Notes: generated by a model not told the origin, from the letters alone. Positions 30,193 to 39,810 are shown, numbered from the stretch's first letter. The stretch: DNA of 64,000 nt from Pseudomonas guariconensis (GCF_024127895.1 NZ_JAMYBK010000002.1:1-64000); one strand, 5' to 3'. Program-made: numbers and translations.

Positions 30193-31113
30193 TCACGCCA
30201 GTCTGCCTGCCAGCGAATCGAACAGTGCCTCGTACAGTCGATCCACCTCCGGTAGATCCCTCGCCCGCAGGCAGCCATGGACTAGCCCTGGGCCTGGGAA
30301 ATAGTCTACCGCCACGCCATCGCGGCGTAGCCGTTCGGCATAGTGCAAGCCGTCGTCGCGTAGAGGGTCGAACTCGGCGACGCTGATCATGGCTGGCGCC
30401 AGCCCGATGAAGTGGCGGGCGCGCAGTGGCAAGGCCAGGTGGCTCTGGATGGGCTCGGGCAGGTAGGCGTCCAGGCAAGCCTGCATATCCTCGATAGACA
30501 GCAGCGGGGCATCCGCACACTCGCGACGCGAAGCTGTGTCCTCATCACCCAGGGCCGGGTAGATCAGTGCCTGGATGCGTGGCTGCTCTTCATCGGCATC
30601 ACGCAGCGCCAGGCACAGGGCGGCGGCAAGGTTGCCGCCGGCGCTGTCGCCGACGACCACCATCCGTGTGCGGTCGATGGGTTCGTCAAGTAGGCCGTCA
30701 CGCAGGGCGCGCCAGGCCGCGAGGCTGTCGTCCAAGGCGGCGGGGAAGGGATGCTCCGGCGCGAGTCGGTAGTCCACCGCTACTACCAGCAGCCCCAGCC
30801 GTACGGCCAGTTCGGCGCAGAAGAACATGTGCGAGTCGAGATCGCCGAGCGTCCAGCCTCCGCCGTGGAGAAACAGCGCCGCAGGCCAGCCGCTGGGCGG
30901 TGCCGGGCGTGCCGGGTGAAACAGTCGCAACGGTGCCAGCCCGGCCCGCTTCAGGTCACGTGTCTGCAAACCTGCCGGGCGAGGCGGGGTGAAGGCTGCA
31001 GCCATGCGCGAATAGGCGGCACGTTGTGCGGTGATCGAGGAATCGGCCACACCGAAGGCGAGCGTGCGCTCGACGAAGGCCGCCATACCGGTCGATAGCG
31101 GGTAGCAGGCCAT
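30193..31113 (-). CDS. Alpha/beta hydrolase, HSL (family IV) esterase
   Basis: 306 residues from ATG 31113 (MACYPLSTGMAAFVERTLA). The oxyanion-hole motif HGGGW (ALFLHGGGWTLGD) and the nucleophile elbow GDSAGGN mark the hormone-sensitive-lipase group; the acid is in EFDPLRDDG and the histidine in GLVHGCL. No signal peptide is visible, so it acts in the cytoplasm. It overlaps the upstream binding-protein gene in TAATG and so is translationally coupled to it. A substrate delivered by that binding protein, such as an ester of choline or carnitine, is a reasonable inference, since acylcarnitine hydrolases occur beside carnitine-binding genes in Pseudomonas. The longer frame to 31467 lies inside the neighbour. 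Confidence 0.85.
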   Translation of the reverse strand: MACYPLSTGMAAFVERTLAFGVADSSITAQRAAYSRMAAAFTPPRPAGLQTRDLKRAGLAPLRLFHPARPAPPSGWPAALFLHGGGWTLGDLDSHMFFCAELAVRLGLLVVAVDYRLAPEHPFPAALDDSLAAWRALRDGLLDEPIDRTRMVVVGDSAGGNLAAALCLALRDADEEQPRIQALIYPALGDEDTASRRECADAPLLSIEDMQACLDAYLPEPIQSHLALPLRARHFIGLAPAMISVAEFDPLRDDGLHYAERLRRDGVAVDYFPGPGLVHGCLRARDLPEVDRLYEALFDSLAGRLA

Positions 31114-32048
31114 TACTGACCGGCGACCAGCGCCGCATCGGCTGGCTTGCCGTCGAAGGTGGTCACCCCAGCGAGCCAGGCCGAAACCTGTTCGGGATGG
31201 GCCTTGAGCCAGGCTCGGGCGGCGTCCAGCGGCGCGGTGCGGTCCAGGATGGGCTCCATCACCTGGCTGACGCCCTCGCTGGTGAAGCGCAGGTTGTGCA
31301 GCAGTTTGGCAACGTTGCCGCACTGCTGTTGGTAGCCTGCGACGGTCATGATCGAGACCGTGGCGGAGCCTTCGTTCGGGCCGAATGCATCGTCGCTGCC
31401 GGAGAGGTATTTCATGTCGATCTGAAGGTTCATCGGGTGTGGTTTCCAGCCGGCGAACACGACCCACTTCTGTTGATTGACAGCGCGCTTCACCGCCGTG
31501 AGCATGCCGGCCTCGCTGGACTCGACGCCCTGGAAGCCTTTCAGGCCGAACTTATCGTCGGCGATCATCTGCGCAGTGATGCGGTTCATGCCGCTGCCCG
31601 GCTCGATCAAGTAGATCCGGTTGTTCAGCTTGTCGCGGAATTTGGCGATATCGGCGAAGGTCTTCAGGCCCGCGTCATAGACATAGGCGGGCACGGCATA
31701 GGTAGACTGTGCGTCACTCAGGGTGGCGGGGCTGATGACGTCGATCTGCTGCTTGTCCAGATAGGGCTTGGCCACCGACTGCATGGTGGGCTGCCAGTAG
31801 CCGAGGAAGAGGTCGAGGCGTTTCTCGGCCATGCCAGCGAGGATGATCTGCTGCGAGGCGCTGGTCTGCTTTACCTTGTAGCCCAGGCTGTCGAGCAGGG
31901 CTTCGGCCACTGCGCTGCTGGCCACTACATCGGTCCAGTTCACCGACCCCATGCGCACATTCTGGCAGGCGGCCGGCTCGGCGGCCCAGGCTCCGCTGGC
32001 GACGCTCAACAGTGCGGCGCAGGTGGCCGCTGTGATCGATAGCTTCAT
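31113..32048 (-). CDS. Choline/betaine-type ABC substrate-binding protein
   Basis: 311 residues with a Sec signal peptide ending near AWA-AEP (residues 20-25), so periplasmic. It belongs to the ChoX/OpuAC family of quaternary-ammonium binders. Four aromatics match the ChoX cage: W38 (GSVNWTDV), W85 (LGYWQPTM), Y117 (STYAVP) and W201 (AGWKPHPMN), at spacings close to those of ChoX. No permease or ATPase gene is adjacent, so it is an orphan that must share a transporter encoded elsewhere, as BetX and CaiX do in Pseudomonas. It is coupled by TAATG to the downstream esterase. The ligand is not certain: choline, carnitine, betaine or an ester of one. Confidence 0.85.
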   Translation of the reverse strand: MKLSITAATCAALLSVASGAWAAEPAACQNVRMGSVNWTDVVASSAVAEALLDSLGYKVKQTSASQQIILAGMAEKRLDLFLGYWQPTMQSVAKPYLDKQQIDVISPATLSDAQSTYAVPAYVYDAGLKTFADIAKFRDKLNNRIYLIEPGSGMNRITAQMIADDKFGLKGFQGVESSEAGMLTAVKRAVNQQKWVVFAGWKPHPMNLQIDMKYLSGSDDAFGPNEGSATVSIMTVAGYQQQCGNVAKLLHNLRFTSEGVSQVMEPILDRTAPLDAARAWLKAHPEQVSAWLAGVTTFDGKPADAALVAGQ

Positions 32049-32193
32049 GACCTCTCCTTATCGTTGTTATGTCATGGGGCCCCGCGCGGCGGTGGCTGCT
32101 GCTCACGTTACGGACAGCCTGAAACGAAAAACCGCACAGCGGCGACCAGCAATTGCACGGTGGCGACCTTGGCTGTGCGGTAGTGTGAAGGAC

Positions 32194-32211
32194 GGCGGGT
32201 GTGAGCCCGCC
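32194..32211 (-). terminator. Hairpin downstream of lpd
   Basis: GGCGGG (32194-32199) and CCCGCC (32206-32211) form a stem 12 bp past the lpd stop. The U-tract is poor, so termination by it is uncertain. An outer imperfect repeat CCGCACAG/CTGTGCGG lies at about 32130-32180. Confidence 0.45.
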
Positions 32212-32223
32212 TCCCACTCGATT

Positions 32224-33624
32224 TCAGATCTGCATCGCCATGCCGTCCACATTCATCGCGGCCTGGCGCAGCGCCTCGGAACGGGTCGGGTGCGGGTGGC
32301 AGGTGAGGGCGATGTCTTCGGCCGAGGCCGAGAACTCCATGGCCACGCAGAACTCGCCGATCATCTCGCTCACGCTCGGGCCGACCAAGTGTACGCCCAG
32401 CACTTCGTCGGTGTTGGCGTCGGCAATGACCTTGGCGAAGCCTTCGGTCTCGTGGTTGATCTTGGCCCGGCTGTTGGCGGTGAAGGGGAACTTGCCGACC
32501 TTGTAGGCACGGCCTTCGGCCTTGAGCTGTTCTTCGGTCTTGCCCACGCTGGCCAGCTCCGGGCGGGTATAGATGACGCCGGGAATCAGGTTGTAGTTGA
32601 CCTCGTGCGCCTTGCCGGCGATGCGCTCGATGCACGACACTGCCTCGTCCTCGGCCTTGTGCGCCAGCATCGGGCCTGAGGTGACGTCGCCGATCACCCA
32701 GATGCCGGGCACCGAGGTGCGGTGGTGGTCGTTGGCCAGCATGCCGCGTTTGTCGGTCGCAAGGCCGACGCTTTCCAGGTTCAAGCCCTGGGTATAGGGC
32801 CGGCGGCCGATGGCGACCAGCACATAGTCGGCTTGCAGGGTTTCGGCGGTACCGCCGGCGGCCGGCTCCAGGGTCAGGCTGACGCCATCGGCCGAGGCCG
32901 TGGCCTGGGTTACCTTGCTGCCGAGCTTGAAGGCCATGCCTTGCTTGGCCAAGGCCTTTTGCAGGGTCTTGGCGGTTTCTTCGTCGGTGCCGGGGCAGAT
33001 GCGATCGAGGTACTCGATGACCGTCACCTCGCTGCCCAGGCGACGCCACACCGAACCCAGCTCCAGGCCGATCACGCCGGCACCGATGACCACCAAGTGC
33101 TTGGGAACCTGCGGCAGGGCCAGGGCACCGGTGGAGTCGATGATGCGCTGGTTGTCGATGGTCACGCCCGGCAGCGGAGTGGGTTCGGAGCCGGTGGCGA
33201 TGACGATGTCCTTGGCTTGCAGGGTGGTTTCGCTGCCATCCTCGGCCTTGACGACGACCTTGCCGACGCCGTCGAGGCGGCCCCAGCCCTTGACCCAGTC
33301 GACCTTGTTCTTGCGGAACAGGTATTCGATACCCTTGGTCAGGCCGCTCACGCTCTCGTCTTTCTGCTTCATCATCTGGGCCAGGTTCAGCGTCGGCGTG
33401 ACCTCGATGCCCAGGTGGGCGAGCTCGCCGCCACTGGCCGCTTCGTAGAGCTCCGAGGCGTGCAGCAGGGCCTTGGAGGGCATGCACCCGACGTTCAGGC
33501 AGGTGCCACCGAGGGTCGACCGGCCTTCGACGCATGCGACGCTCAGGCCCAGTTGGCCGGCACGGATGGCGGCGTTGTAGCCGCCCGGGCCGCCGCCGAT
33601 GATCACCACATCATAGGATTTCAT
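32224..33624 (-). CDS. lpd3: Dihydrolipoyl dehydrogenase (Lpd3-like)
   Basis: 466 residues. The FAD motif GGGPGGYNAAIRAGQLG is followed by the redox-active disulfide GGTCLNVGCMPSK. The NAD-binding motif is VVIGAGVIGLELGSVWRR, and the C-terminal interface carries the catalytic CHPHPTRSEAL. It reoxidises the lipoyl groups of 2-oxoacid dehydrogenases or the glycine cleavage system. It stands alone, without E1 or E2 genes, next to cfa. This matches the position of the extra, poorly understood lpd3 of P. putida. The gene is divergent from cfa, with a TTGTATACAA palindrome between them. Confidence 0.92.
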   Translation of the reverse strand: MKSYDVVIIGGGPGGYNAAIRAGQLGLSVACVEGRSTLGGTCLNVGCMPSKALLHASELYEAASGGELAHLGIEVTPTLNLAQMMKQKDESVSGLTKGIEYLFRKNKVDWVKGWGRLDGVGKVVVKAEDGSETTLQAKDIVIATGSEPTPLPGVTIDNQRIIDSTGALALPQVPKHLVVIGAGVIGLELGSVWRRLGSEVTVIEYLDRICPGTDEETAKTLQKALAKQGMAFKLGSKVTQATASADGVSLTLEPAAGGTAETLQADYVLVAIGRRPYTQGLNLESVGLATDKRGMLANDHHRTSVPGIWVIGDVTSGPMLAHKAEDEAVSCIERIAGKAHEVNYNLIPGVIYTRPELASVGKTEEQLKAEGRAYKVGKFPFTANSRAKINHETEGFAKVIADANTDEVLGVHLVGPSVSEMIGEFCVAMEFSASAEDIALTCHPHPTRSEALRQAAMNVDGMAMQI

Positions 33625-33681
33625 GGGATTACTCCAGGAGTGAGGAAGCGAAGGAGCACAAGATTAGTCCGGGTGACAAAA

Positions 33682-33693
33682 ATTGTATACAAT
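33682..33693. promoter_or_regulatory. Perfect 12-bp palindrome between lpd and cfa
   Basis: ATTGTATACAAT is a perfect palindrome 57 bp upstream of the lpd start. Its core TTGTATACAA matches the usual operator of FCD-type GntR regulators. No such regulator is encoded in this window. About 35 bp further lies CTAGACT (33720-33726), a plausible -10 of the RpoS type for cfa. Confidence 0.55.
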
Positions 33694-33827
33694 CTGTGAC
33701 TTGGTTAGGCCAGATAGTTCTAGACTATGGTCTCGATTAACGGAAACTTCGTATGAATGAACTACCCTGTTCCGGTGGCGTCCCAAAATTGATGGCGACG
33801 CTCGGAAAATGAAAGGGAGGGTCATTC

Positions 33828-35012
33828 ATGCTTGCGCAACTTCCACCTGCGTTGCAGAGCCTGCACTTGCCTTTGCGCCTGAAGCTGTGGGACGGCAACC
33901 AGTTCGACCTGGGGCCTAGCCCGCAGGTCACCATCCTGGTCAAGGAACCTCAGCTGATCAGCCAGCTGACCCATCCGAGCATGGACGAACTGGGCACCGC
34001 CTTCGTCGAAGGCAAGCTGGAGCTGGAAGGCGATATCGGCGAAGCCATCCGGGTCTGCGACGAGCTCAGCGAAGCTTTGCTCAGCGACGAAGACCAGGCT
34101 CCACCGGTCCGCACCGCCCACGACAAGGACACGGACGCCGAGGCCATCTCCTATCACTATGACGTGTCCAATGCCTTCTACCAGCTCTGGCTCGACCAGG
34201 ACATGGCCTATTCCTGTGCCTATTTCCGCGAGCCGGACAATACCCTCGACGAGGCCCAGCAGAACAAGTTCGACCACCTGTGCCGCAAGTTGCGCCTGCA
34301 GGCCGGTGATTACCTGCTCGATGTCGGCTGTGGCTGGGGCGGGCTGGCGCGCTTCGCCGCCCGTGAGTACGGTGCCAAGGTGTTCGGCATCACCCTGAGC
34401 AAGGAGCAGCTCAAGCTGGGACGCCAGCGGGTCAAGGAGGAGGGGCTGGCCAACCAGGTCGACCTGCAGATCCTCGACTACCGCGACCTGCCCCAGGACG
34501 GCCGCTTCGACAAGGTGGTCAGTGTCGGCATGTTCGAACACGTCGGCCACGCCAACCTGGAGCTGTACTGCCAGAAGCTGTTCGGCGCCGTACGCGAAGG
34601 TGGCCTGGTGATGAACCATGGCATCACCGCCAAGCATGTGGATGGCCGGCCGGTAGGGCGGGGCGCGGGCGACTTCATCGACCGCTATGTCTTCCCCCAT
34701 GGCGAGCTGCCGCACCTGTCGATGATCAGCGCGCGGATCTGCGAGGCCGGGCTCGAGGTGGTGGATGTGGAGAGCTTGCGCCTGCACTACGCCAAGACCC
34801 TCAACCACTGGAGCGAGAACCTGGAGAACCAGTTGCACAAGGCCGCGGCCCTGGTGCCGGAAAAGACCTTGCGTATCTGGCGCCTGTACCTGGCCGGTTG
34901 TGCCTATGCGTTCTCCAAGGGATGGATCAACCTGCACCAGATCCTGGCAGTTAAGCCCTACGCGGATGGGCACCACGACCTGCCCTGGACCCGTGAGGAC
35001 CTCTACCGCTGA
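33828..35012 (+). CDS. cfaB: Cyclopropane-fatty-acyl-phospholipid synthase
   Basis: 394 residues from MLAQLPPALQSLHLPLRLKL, with a strong ribosome site AAGGGAGG at 33813-33820. The SAM-binding motif is LLDVGCGWGGLARFAA near residue 167, with the preceding YHYDVSNAFYQLWLD and the later MFEHVG, both diagnostic. It converts unsaturated membrane acyl chains to cyclopropane forms with SAM. In P. putida this is an RpoS-dependent stationary-phase gene; a CTAGACT -10-like element is seen upstream. It is convergent with cls, with 6 bp between the stops. Confidence 0.94.
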   Translation: MLAQLPPALQSLHLPLRLKLWDGNQFDLGPSPQVTILVKEPQLISQLTHPSMDELGTAFVEGKLELEGDIGEAIRVCDELSEALLSDEDQAPPVRTAHDKDTDAEAISYHYDVSNAFYQLWLDQDMAYSCAYFREPDNTLDEAQQNKFDHLCRKLRLQAGDYLLDVGCGWGGLARFAAREYGAKVFGITLSKEQLKLGRQRVKEEGLANQVDLQILDYRDLPQDGRFDKVVSVGMFEHVGHANLELYCQKLFGAVREGGLVMNHGITAKHVDGRPVGRGAGDFIDRYVFPHGELPHLSMISARICEAGLEVVDVESLRLHYAKTLNHWSENLENQLHKAAALVPEKTLRIWRLYLAGCAYAFSKGWINLHQILAVKPYADGHHDLPWTREDLYR

Positions 35013-35018
35013 TCCGCT

Positions 35019-36458
35019 TCACAGGATCGGCGAGATCAGCCGCGCGATACGCATCCCGAGCTGTTGCAGGCGATGCGTGCCGCGGCTGTCTTCGCTGCTG
35101 ATTTCCGTGGCGTCGGCAAAATCCTTGAGCAGCATCGCTTCTACTTGGTCGGCGAAGTCCCGGTCCACCGTCAGCAAGGTAATCTCGAAATTCAACCGGA
35201 ACGAGCGGTTGTCCAGGTTGGCGCTGCCGATCGCACTGACCTCGTCGTCCACCAGCACTACCTTCTGATGCAGGAATCCGGGTTGGTAGCGGAACATGCG
35301 CACCCCGGCACGTACCGCTTCGAAGGCGAACAGGCTCGAGGCGGCATAGACGATGTGATGGTCTGGGCGTGACGGGATGAGGATGCGCACGTCGACGCCG
35401 CGTAGCACGGCGAGGCGCAGAGCGGCGAATATCGCTTCGTCGGGAATGAAGTACGGGCTGGTGATCCAGATCCGTCGGGTCGCCGAGTGGATGGCCTCCA
35501 GGAAGAACAGCGCACAGGTTTCCTGGGAGTCGGCCGGGCCGCTGGCGAGCACCTGGCAAAGTACGCCGTTGTCGGGGTAGGTGTCTGGCAGGATCAGGGG
35601 CGGCAGCTCGCGGGTGGCCCAGTACCAGTCTTCGGCGAACGACTCCTGCAGGCAGGCCAGAACCGGACCGCTGACCTGCACATGGGTATCGCGCCAAGGC
35701 GACAGGCGCGGATGGCCGCCCAGGTATTCGTCCCCCACGTTGTGCCCGCCGAGGAACCCCAGCACGCCATCGACCACGACGATCTTGCGGTGATTGCGGA
35801 AGTTGACCTGGAAGCGATTGAACCAGCCGCGTCGGGTCGCGAAGGCATGGACCTGCACGCCACCGTCGCGCAGCACCTGGCAGTAGCTGGACGGCAAGGC
35901 GTGGCTGCCGACCCGGTCATAGAGCACGAAGACCTGCACCCCTTCGGCAGCTTTGCGCAGCAGTAGCTGCTGCAGTTCCGTGCCGATGGCGTCGTCATGG
36001 ATGATGAAGAACTGCACCAGCACCGCATGGCGTGCTTCGCCGATGGCGGCGAAGATGGCGTCGAAAGTAGCCTGGCCGTCGATCAGCAGCTTCACTTGGT
36101 TGTTCGCCAGGCAGGGCATGCGCCCCAGTTTCGGTAGGGCGCGCAGGGCTGCATAGCTTTCCGACTCGCGAGCCGCCAGCGCTTCCTCTACCCAGGGTCG
36201 CCAATTGAGGTTGGCCATGGCCACGTGCATTTCCTGGTTGGCCTGGCGCCTGGCCTGGATATAGGCATAGAAGGAGCGGGCACCGAAAATCAGGTAGGGG
36301 ATGAGGGTGAAGTAGGGAATGAAGAATAGCGACATCGCCCAGGCGATTGCACCCTGGGCGGTACGCACGGTGAACACCGCATGGAGCGCGGCGATGATAC
36401 CGAGTAGGTGGATCAGGCCGAGCAAGTAACCGAAGAAGTAGGGGCTGTGATAATCCAT
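35019..36458 (-). CDS. clsA: Cardiolipin synthase
   Basis: 479 residues from [20 protein letters not shown]; an in-frame ATG at 36482 adds 8 unlikely residues. Two N-terminal membrane helices precede two phospholipase D domains with HKD motifs: [10 protein letters not shown] near residue 225 and [26 protein letters not shown] near residue 405. It joins two phosphatidylglycerols to make cardiolipin in the inner membrane. With cfa it forms a phospholipid-modification pair. Confidence 0.96.
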   Translation of the reverse strand: MDYHSPYFFGYLLGLIHLLGIIAALHAVFTVRTAQGAIAWAMSLFFIPYFTLIPYLIFGARSFYAYIQARRQANQEMHVAMANLNWRPWVEEALAARESESYAALRALPKLGRMPCLANNQVKLLIDGQATFDAIFAAIGEARHAVLVQFFIIHDDAIGTELQQLLLRKAAEGVQVFVLYDRVGSHALPSSYCQVLRDGGVQVHAFATRRGWFNRFQVNFRNHRKIVVVDGVLGFLGGHNVGDEYLGGHPRLSPWRDTHVQVSGPVLACLQESFAEDWYWATRELPPLILPDTYPDNGVLCQVLASGPADSQETCALFFLEAIHSATRRIWITSPYFIPDEAIFAALRLAVLRGVDVRILIPSRPDHHIVYAASSLFAFEAVRAGVRMFRYQPGFLHQKVVLVDDEVSAIGSANLDNRSFRLNFEITLLTVDRDFADQVEAMLLKDFADATEISSEDSRGTHRLQQLGMRIARLISPIL

Positions 36459-36586
36459 ACGCATCCTGCTTGCGGAGAGCACTGCAGATAACAGAGCACG
36501 TTCCCGGCCTAGCTTGCAACCCGGAAGCGGAAATGACGTCTAAGGCACAATCGGCCAGTTGCCGGTATTTCGAGGAGCATTCATCC

Positions 36587-37120
36587 ATGAAGATTCGTCT
36601 GCCATTGTTGGCGCTGGCATTTGGCCTGAGCAGTCCGCTGGTCCATGCGCAGATGCTGCAACCCGGCCTGTGGGAGTTGACCACCAGCAACATGCAGGTC
36701 GATGGCAAACCCCTGCCCGACATGGAGTTCATGCTCGGGCAGTTGAAGAACTTGCCGCCGGAGCAGCGAGCGATGATGGAAGGCGTCCTGGCCAAGCAGG
36801 GCGTCACCTTGGCGGGGAAAGGTGTACGTTCCTGCCTGACCCCGGAGCAGGTCAAGACCGACGACATCCCGCTGCAGGATCCGCAGTCCGGGTGTACCCA
36901 GCGGATTACCGAGCGCACGGGCAATGTCTGGAAATTCGAGTTCAGTTGCCCCAAGGCGCAGGGGAGCGGCCAGGCTACTTTTCTCAGCGACCGTGAGTTC
37001 CTTACCCAGGTCAGCGGTACGTTCAATGCCTCGGGTGTTCAGCAGCAGGGCAGCATGAATACCCGGGCCGTTTGGCTGAGCGATGACTGCGGCTCGGTGA
37101 AGCCGCGTAGCGACGGGTGA
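36587..37120 (+). CDS. DUF3617 family exported protein
   Basis: 177 residues from ATG 36587 (MKIRLPLLALAFGLSSPLVHA), with GAGGAG 9 bp upstream. A clear Sec signal peptide is followed by QMLQPGLWELTTSNMQVDGKPLPDME, the typical start of DUF3617 domains. Cysteines C84, C104 and C126 are candidates for disulfides. The family is widespread in proteobacteria and its function is not known. It is divergent from cls. Confidence 0.85.
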   Translation: MKIRLPLLALAFGLSSPLVHAQMLQPGLWELTTSNMQVDGKPLPDMEFMLGQLKNLPPEQRAMMEGVLAKQGVTLAGKGVRSCLTPEQVKTDDIPLQDPQSGCTQRITERTGNVWKFEFSCPKAQGSGQATFLSDREFLTQVSGTFNASGVQQQGSMNTRAVWLSDDCGSVKPRSDG

Positions 37121-37197
37121 TCCACAGCCTTTTGGGAGCCGGCTCAAGCGACATTGGGGGCTGCAAGGCAGCCTCCAATGGCAACTGAGCTCGATCC

Positions 37198-38085
37198 TCA
37201 CCACTGCCAGCGGCTAATCGCGACAGCATCATGGGCATGCAAGCTCTCCGCATGTTCCACGCGCAATTCGAACCCGCTGACCCAAGCGAGCTGTCGTAAT
37301 GCCAAGTGCAGGCGTCTTGCCGCATCCTCGCAAAACATCAGGTTCTGCCCATTGGCCAGGGCAAAGGCCTGCTCATCGGCGCGTTTTACCGCCGTCTGCA
37401 CGGCGGTGCCCAACGCAGCTTCCGCCCTGTCGATCAGTTGGGTGACCGGAAGCTCCTCCAGATTGCTCTGCAAACGCACCCTGACATATGCCTGGCTGCG
37501 CTGACTGTGAGGTGTGGCGACGATTCCCTGGCTGCTGCCCAGCCACTCCAGGATCGCTTGCCGATCCGTTTCGCGGTTGGCGAAATCCGCCACGAACTGC
37601 TGCTGTATCAATTGCCTGGCCAGTGCAGCCGAGCAAGGGCATGTGGATGAATAAGGAATCACAACGGATAGTTCCACGTGGAACATCGCATTTTCGATCC
37701 TGGCATCCACGGTTACCGGATAGCTTTTCCAACCCGCCAATGGGCTCACCAGGGCAGGTCGTTTCAGCATGTGGTCGAATGCCAGCCGCAGATAGGCGGC
37801 AGAGGCAAGCCCTTCATGGCTGGCGAGAAAGCGGGCCAACAACCGCCGCACGGCCAGGGGGTTGAGTTCCGACTGCTCGAGGGATTCCAGGGCCAGATAA
37901 AGCCGAGACATGTGTATCCCTCGTGACACGCCGTCATCGAGGTTGACCCCGGCATCGGCCCGGGCGTTCAGGGTTCGTCCTTCGAACTGCAGCGGCAGTG
38001 CGATGCCCTGCATGCCTACCCAGTCCAAAGGCGATGTTCGTTGGCTGGTCTGGATGGCGATGTCGGGGAGCGTCAGGCTGGTCAT
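37198..38085 (-). CDS. folE2: GTP cyclohydrolase I type IB (FolE2)
   Basis: 295 residues. The catalytic-metal cysteine lies in SSTCPCSAALARQ (C149 and C151), with the conserved RGIHMSRLY segment (H58). FolE2 makes dihydroneopterin triphosphate for folate; unlike FolE it works with other metals when zinc is scarce, and in many bacteria it is repressed by Zur. Here it follows a small secreted-protein gene by 26 bp on the same strand, downstream of a perfect Zur-like palindrome at 38538, which fits replacement of zinc-dependent FolE. A parS site is embedded at 37670-37685. Confidence 0.95.
   Translation of the reverse strand: MTSLTLPDIAIQTSQRTSPLDWVGMQGIALPLQFEGRTLNARADAGVNLDDGVSRGIHMSRLYLALESLEQSELNPLAVRRLLARFLASHEGLASAAYLRLAFDHMLKRPALVSPLAGWKSYPVTVDARIENAMFHVELSVVIPYSSTCPCSAALARQLIQQQFVADFANRETDRQAILEWLGSSQGIVATPHSQRSQAYVRVRLQSNLEELPVTQLIDRAEAALGTAVQTAVKRADEQAFALANGQNLMFCEDAARRLHLALRQLAWVSGFELRVEHAESLHAHDAVAISRWQW
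37670..37685. promoter_or_regulatory. parS: parS centromere site
   Basis: AGTTCCACGTGGAACA keeps the full 14-bp palindromic core. It lies inside folE2, about 28 kb from oriC on the opposite side from the recF sites, so the origin is flanked by parS. Confidence 0.87.
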
Positions 38086-38111
38086 TTGCGGATTCCAAGA
38101 AAGGTTGGCAT

Positions 38112-38489
38112 TCAGCGGCAGCCGCCGATCAGGCTGCAGTGCAGGTTGAAGCGCTGCCCGCTGGAACTGGAGACGCGGTTCAGGGTGGTCCAGCCGATAC
38201 GCCGGCTATAGCCCACCCACGCCTCGCCGTCGCTGGCCAGGCCGGTGAAGAACGTCAGTGAGCCGTAACGGCTGTTGGCTTGTGCCCACAGCCGACGGCT
38301 CACACTGTCGTAGCCGCGCAGGTAGAAGGTGCTGCCCTCGGTACGCACGCTGTAATAGCTGCCTTGGCCATCCTGGCAAGCCAGAAGCGTTGCGCTGCGT
38401 GTACACAGGGGGAGATCTGTGCGTGGCATGGCAAGTACTGACGAAGGCGCGATGAGCAACAGCAGCACAACGGCACGGGGCAGTTTCAT
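38112..38489 (-). CDS. Small secreted protein of the zinc-starvation locus
   Basis: 125 residues from ATG 38489 (MKLPRAVVLLLLIAPSSVLA), a Sec signal peptide with cleavage near residue 20. An ATG 6 bp upstream is in frame but sits against the ribosome site (CGGAG). The mature part is short, with four cysteines (C29, C38, and two near the end in HCSLIGGC) and many Ser, Arg and aromatic residues, suggesting a small disulfide-bonded beta protein. I do not recognise the family. It is first in an operon with folE2 and lies just downstream of the Zur-like palindrome, so a periplasmic role under zinc limitation is likely. Confidence 0.75.
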   Translation of the reverse strand: MKLPRAVVLLLLIAPSSVLAMPRTDLPLCTRSATLLACQDGQGSYYSVRTEGSTFYLRGYDSVSRRLWAQANSRYGSLTFFTGLASDGEAWVGYSRRIGWTTLNRVSSSSGQRFNLHCSLIGGCR

Positions 38490-38537
38490 TTTCATCTCCG
38501 GGTACCGTTCGACGAGCACGGCTTGGCGAAAGTGTAT

Positions 38538-38552
38538 TGTTATAATATAACA
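38538..38552. promoter_or_regulatory. Zur operator
   Basis: TGTTATAATATAACA is a perfect palindrome (TGTTATA, A, TATAACA) matching the Zur box core of gamma-proteobacteria. It lies between the divergent secreted-protein/folE2 operon (49 bp) and the GTPase operon (49 bp to ATG 38602), where it can repress both when zinc is sufficient. Confidence 0.85.
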
Positions 38553-38601
38553 GTAGGCAATGCATCGTTTCGAATGCGCTCGTCTGATGAGGGTTCCGCC
38601 A

Positions 38602-39810
38602 ATGACCAAACGTCTCCCTGTTACCGTGCTGTCCGGCTTCCTGGGGGCCGGCAAGAGCACCTTGCTCAACCATGTCCTGCGTAATCGCGAGGACCTGCGT
38701 GTTGCCGTGATCGTCAACGACATGAGTGAAATCAACATCGATGCCAGCGAGGTACAGCGCAATGTCAGCCTCAACCGTGCAGAAGAGAAGCTGGTGGAGA
38801 TGAGCAACGGCTGTATCTGCTGCACCCTGCGCGAGGACCTGCTCGAGGAAGTGGCGCGCTTGGCGCAGGAGGGCCGTTTCGACTACCTGCTGATCGAGTC
38901 CACTGGCATCTCCGAGCCGTTGCCGGTGGCCGAGACGTTCACCTTCCGTGACGAACAGGGCCGTAGCCTGTCCGACATGGCACGCCTGGACACCATGGTC
39001 ACGGTAGTCGATGGCCTGAATTTCCTGCGTGACTACCAGGCGGCGGATAGCCTGGCCAGCCGTGGCGAAACCTTGGGCGAGGGGGATGAGCGATCGATCA
39101 GCGACCTGCTGATCGAGCAGGTGGAGTTCGCCGATGTGCTGCTGGTCAGCAAGATCGACCTGATCGGCCAGCATGAGCGCGAAGAGCTCACGGCCATCTT
39201 GCGCAGCCTCAATGGCCGGGCGCAGATCGTGCCCATGGTCACGGGCCAGGTGCCGCTTGAGCGCATTCTCGATACCGGCCTGTTCGATTTCGACCAGGCC
39301 GCCCAGGCGCCCGGCTGGTTACAGGAATTGCGCGGCGAACACGTCCCGGAAACCGAGGAATACGGGATCGCCGCGAGCACCTGGCAGGCCCGTCGGCCAC
39401 TGCATCCACAACGCTTCTTCGACTTTATCCACAAGCCCTGGAGCAATGGCAGGCTGTTGCGTTCGAAGGGGTTCTTCTGGTTGGCCAGCAAGTTCCAGGA
39501 GGCCGGAAGCTGGTCCCAGGCCGGGGGCATGATGCGCCATGGGTTGGCCGGGCGCTGGTGGCGTTTCGTGCCACGGGAGCATTGGCCGCAGGACGAGGAG
39601 AACACCGCGGCAATTCTCAAGCACTGGAGCGTAGAGGTCGGGGATTGCCGCCAGGAACTGGTATTCATCGGGCAGAACATCGATTTCGCCAGGTTATCCA
39701 CAGAGCTGGATGCCTGTTTGTTGACCGATGAGGAAATGGCGTTGGGGCCGATGGCCTGGTTGCGCCTGCCCGACCCGTTCGGCCCCTGGCATGAGGAGGC
39801 TGCCGCGTGA
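38602..39810 (+). CDS. zigA: COG0523 zinc-linked GTPase (ZigA-like)
   Basis: 402 residues from [26 protein letters not shown]. The Walker [10 protein letters not shown] and the metal-binding CICC motif ([11 protein letters not shown]) define the COG0523/CobW family, with ESTGISEP as the switch II region and a G4 of SKID. The large C-terminal CobW_C domain (about 275-400) has the [23 protein letters not shown] signature. These proteins act as zinc metallochaperones in starvation. The start at 38602 follows a GAGGG site; the upstream in-frame ATGs at 38560 and 38587 are less likely. Its stop overlaps the next gene by ATGA. Confidence 0.9.
   Translation: MTKRLPVTVLSGFLGAGKSTLLNHVLRNREDLRVAVIVNDMSEINIDASEVQRNVSLNRAEEKLVEMSNGCICCTLREDLLEEVARLAQEGRFDYLLIESTGISEPLPVAETFTFRDEQGRSLSDMARLDTMVTVVDGLNFLRDYQAADSLASRGETLGEGDERSISDLLIEQVEFADVLLVSKIDLIGQHEREELTAILRSLNGRAQIVPMVTGQVPLERILDTGLFDFDQAAQAPGWLQELRGEHVPETEEYGIAASTWQARRPLHPQRFFDFIHKPWSNGRLLRSKGFFWLASKFQEAGSWSQAGGMMRHGLAGRWWRFVPREHWPQDEENTAAILKHWSVEVGDCRQELVFIGQNIDFARLSTELDACLLTDEEMALGPMAWLRLPDPFGPWHEEAAA

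Noticed and set aside
32108..33535. 475-codon frame in another register of lpd
   Set aside because: Its product is Arg/Pro/Gly-rich and lies within a clear, complete lpd gene on the same strand.
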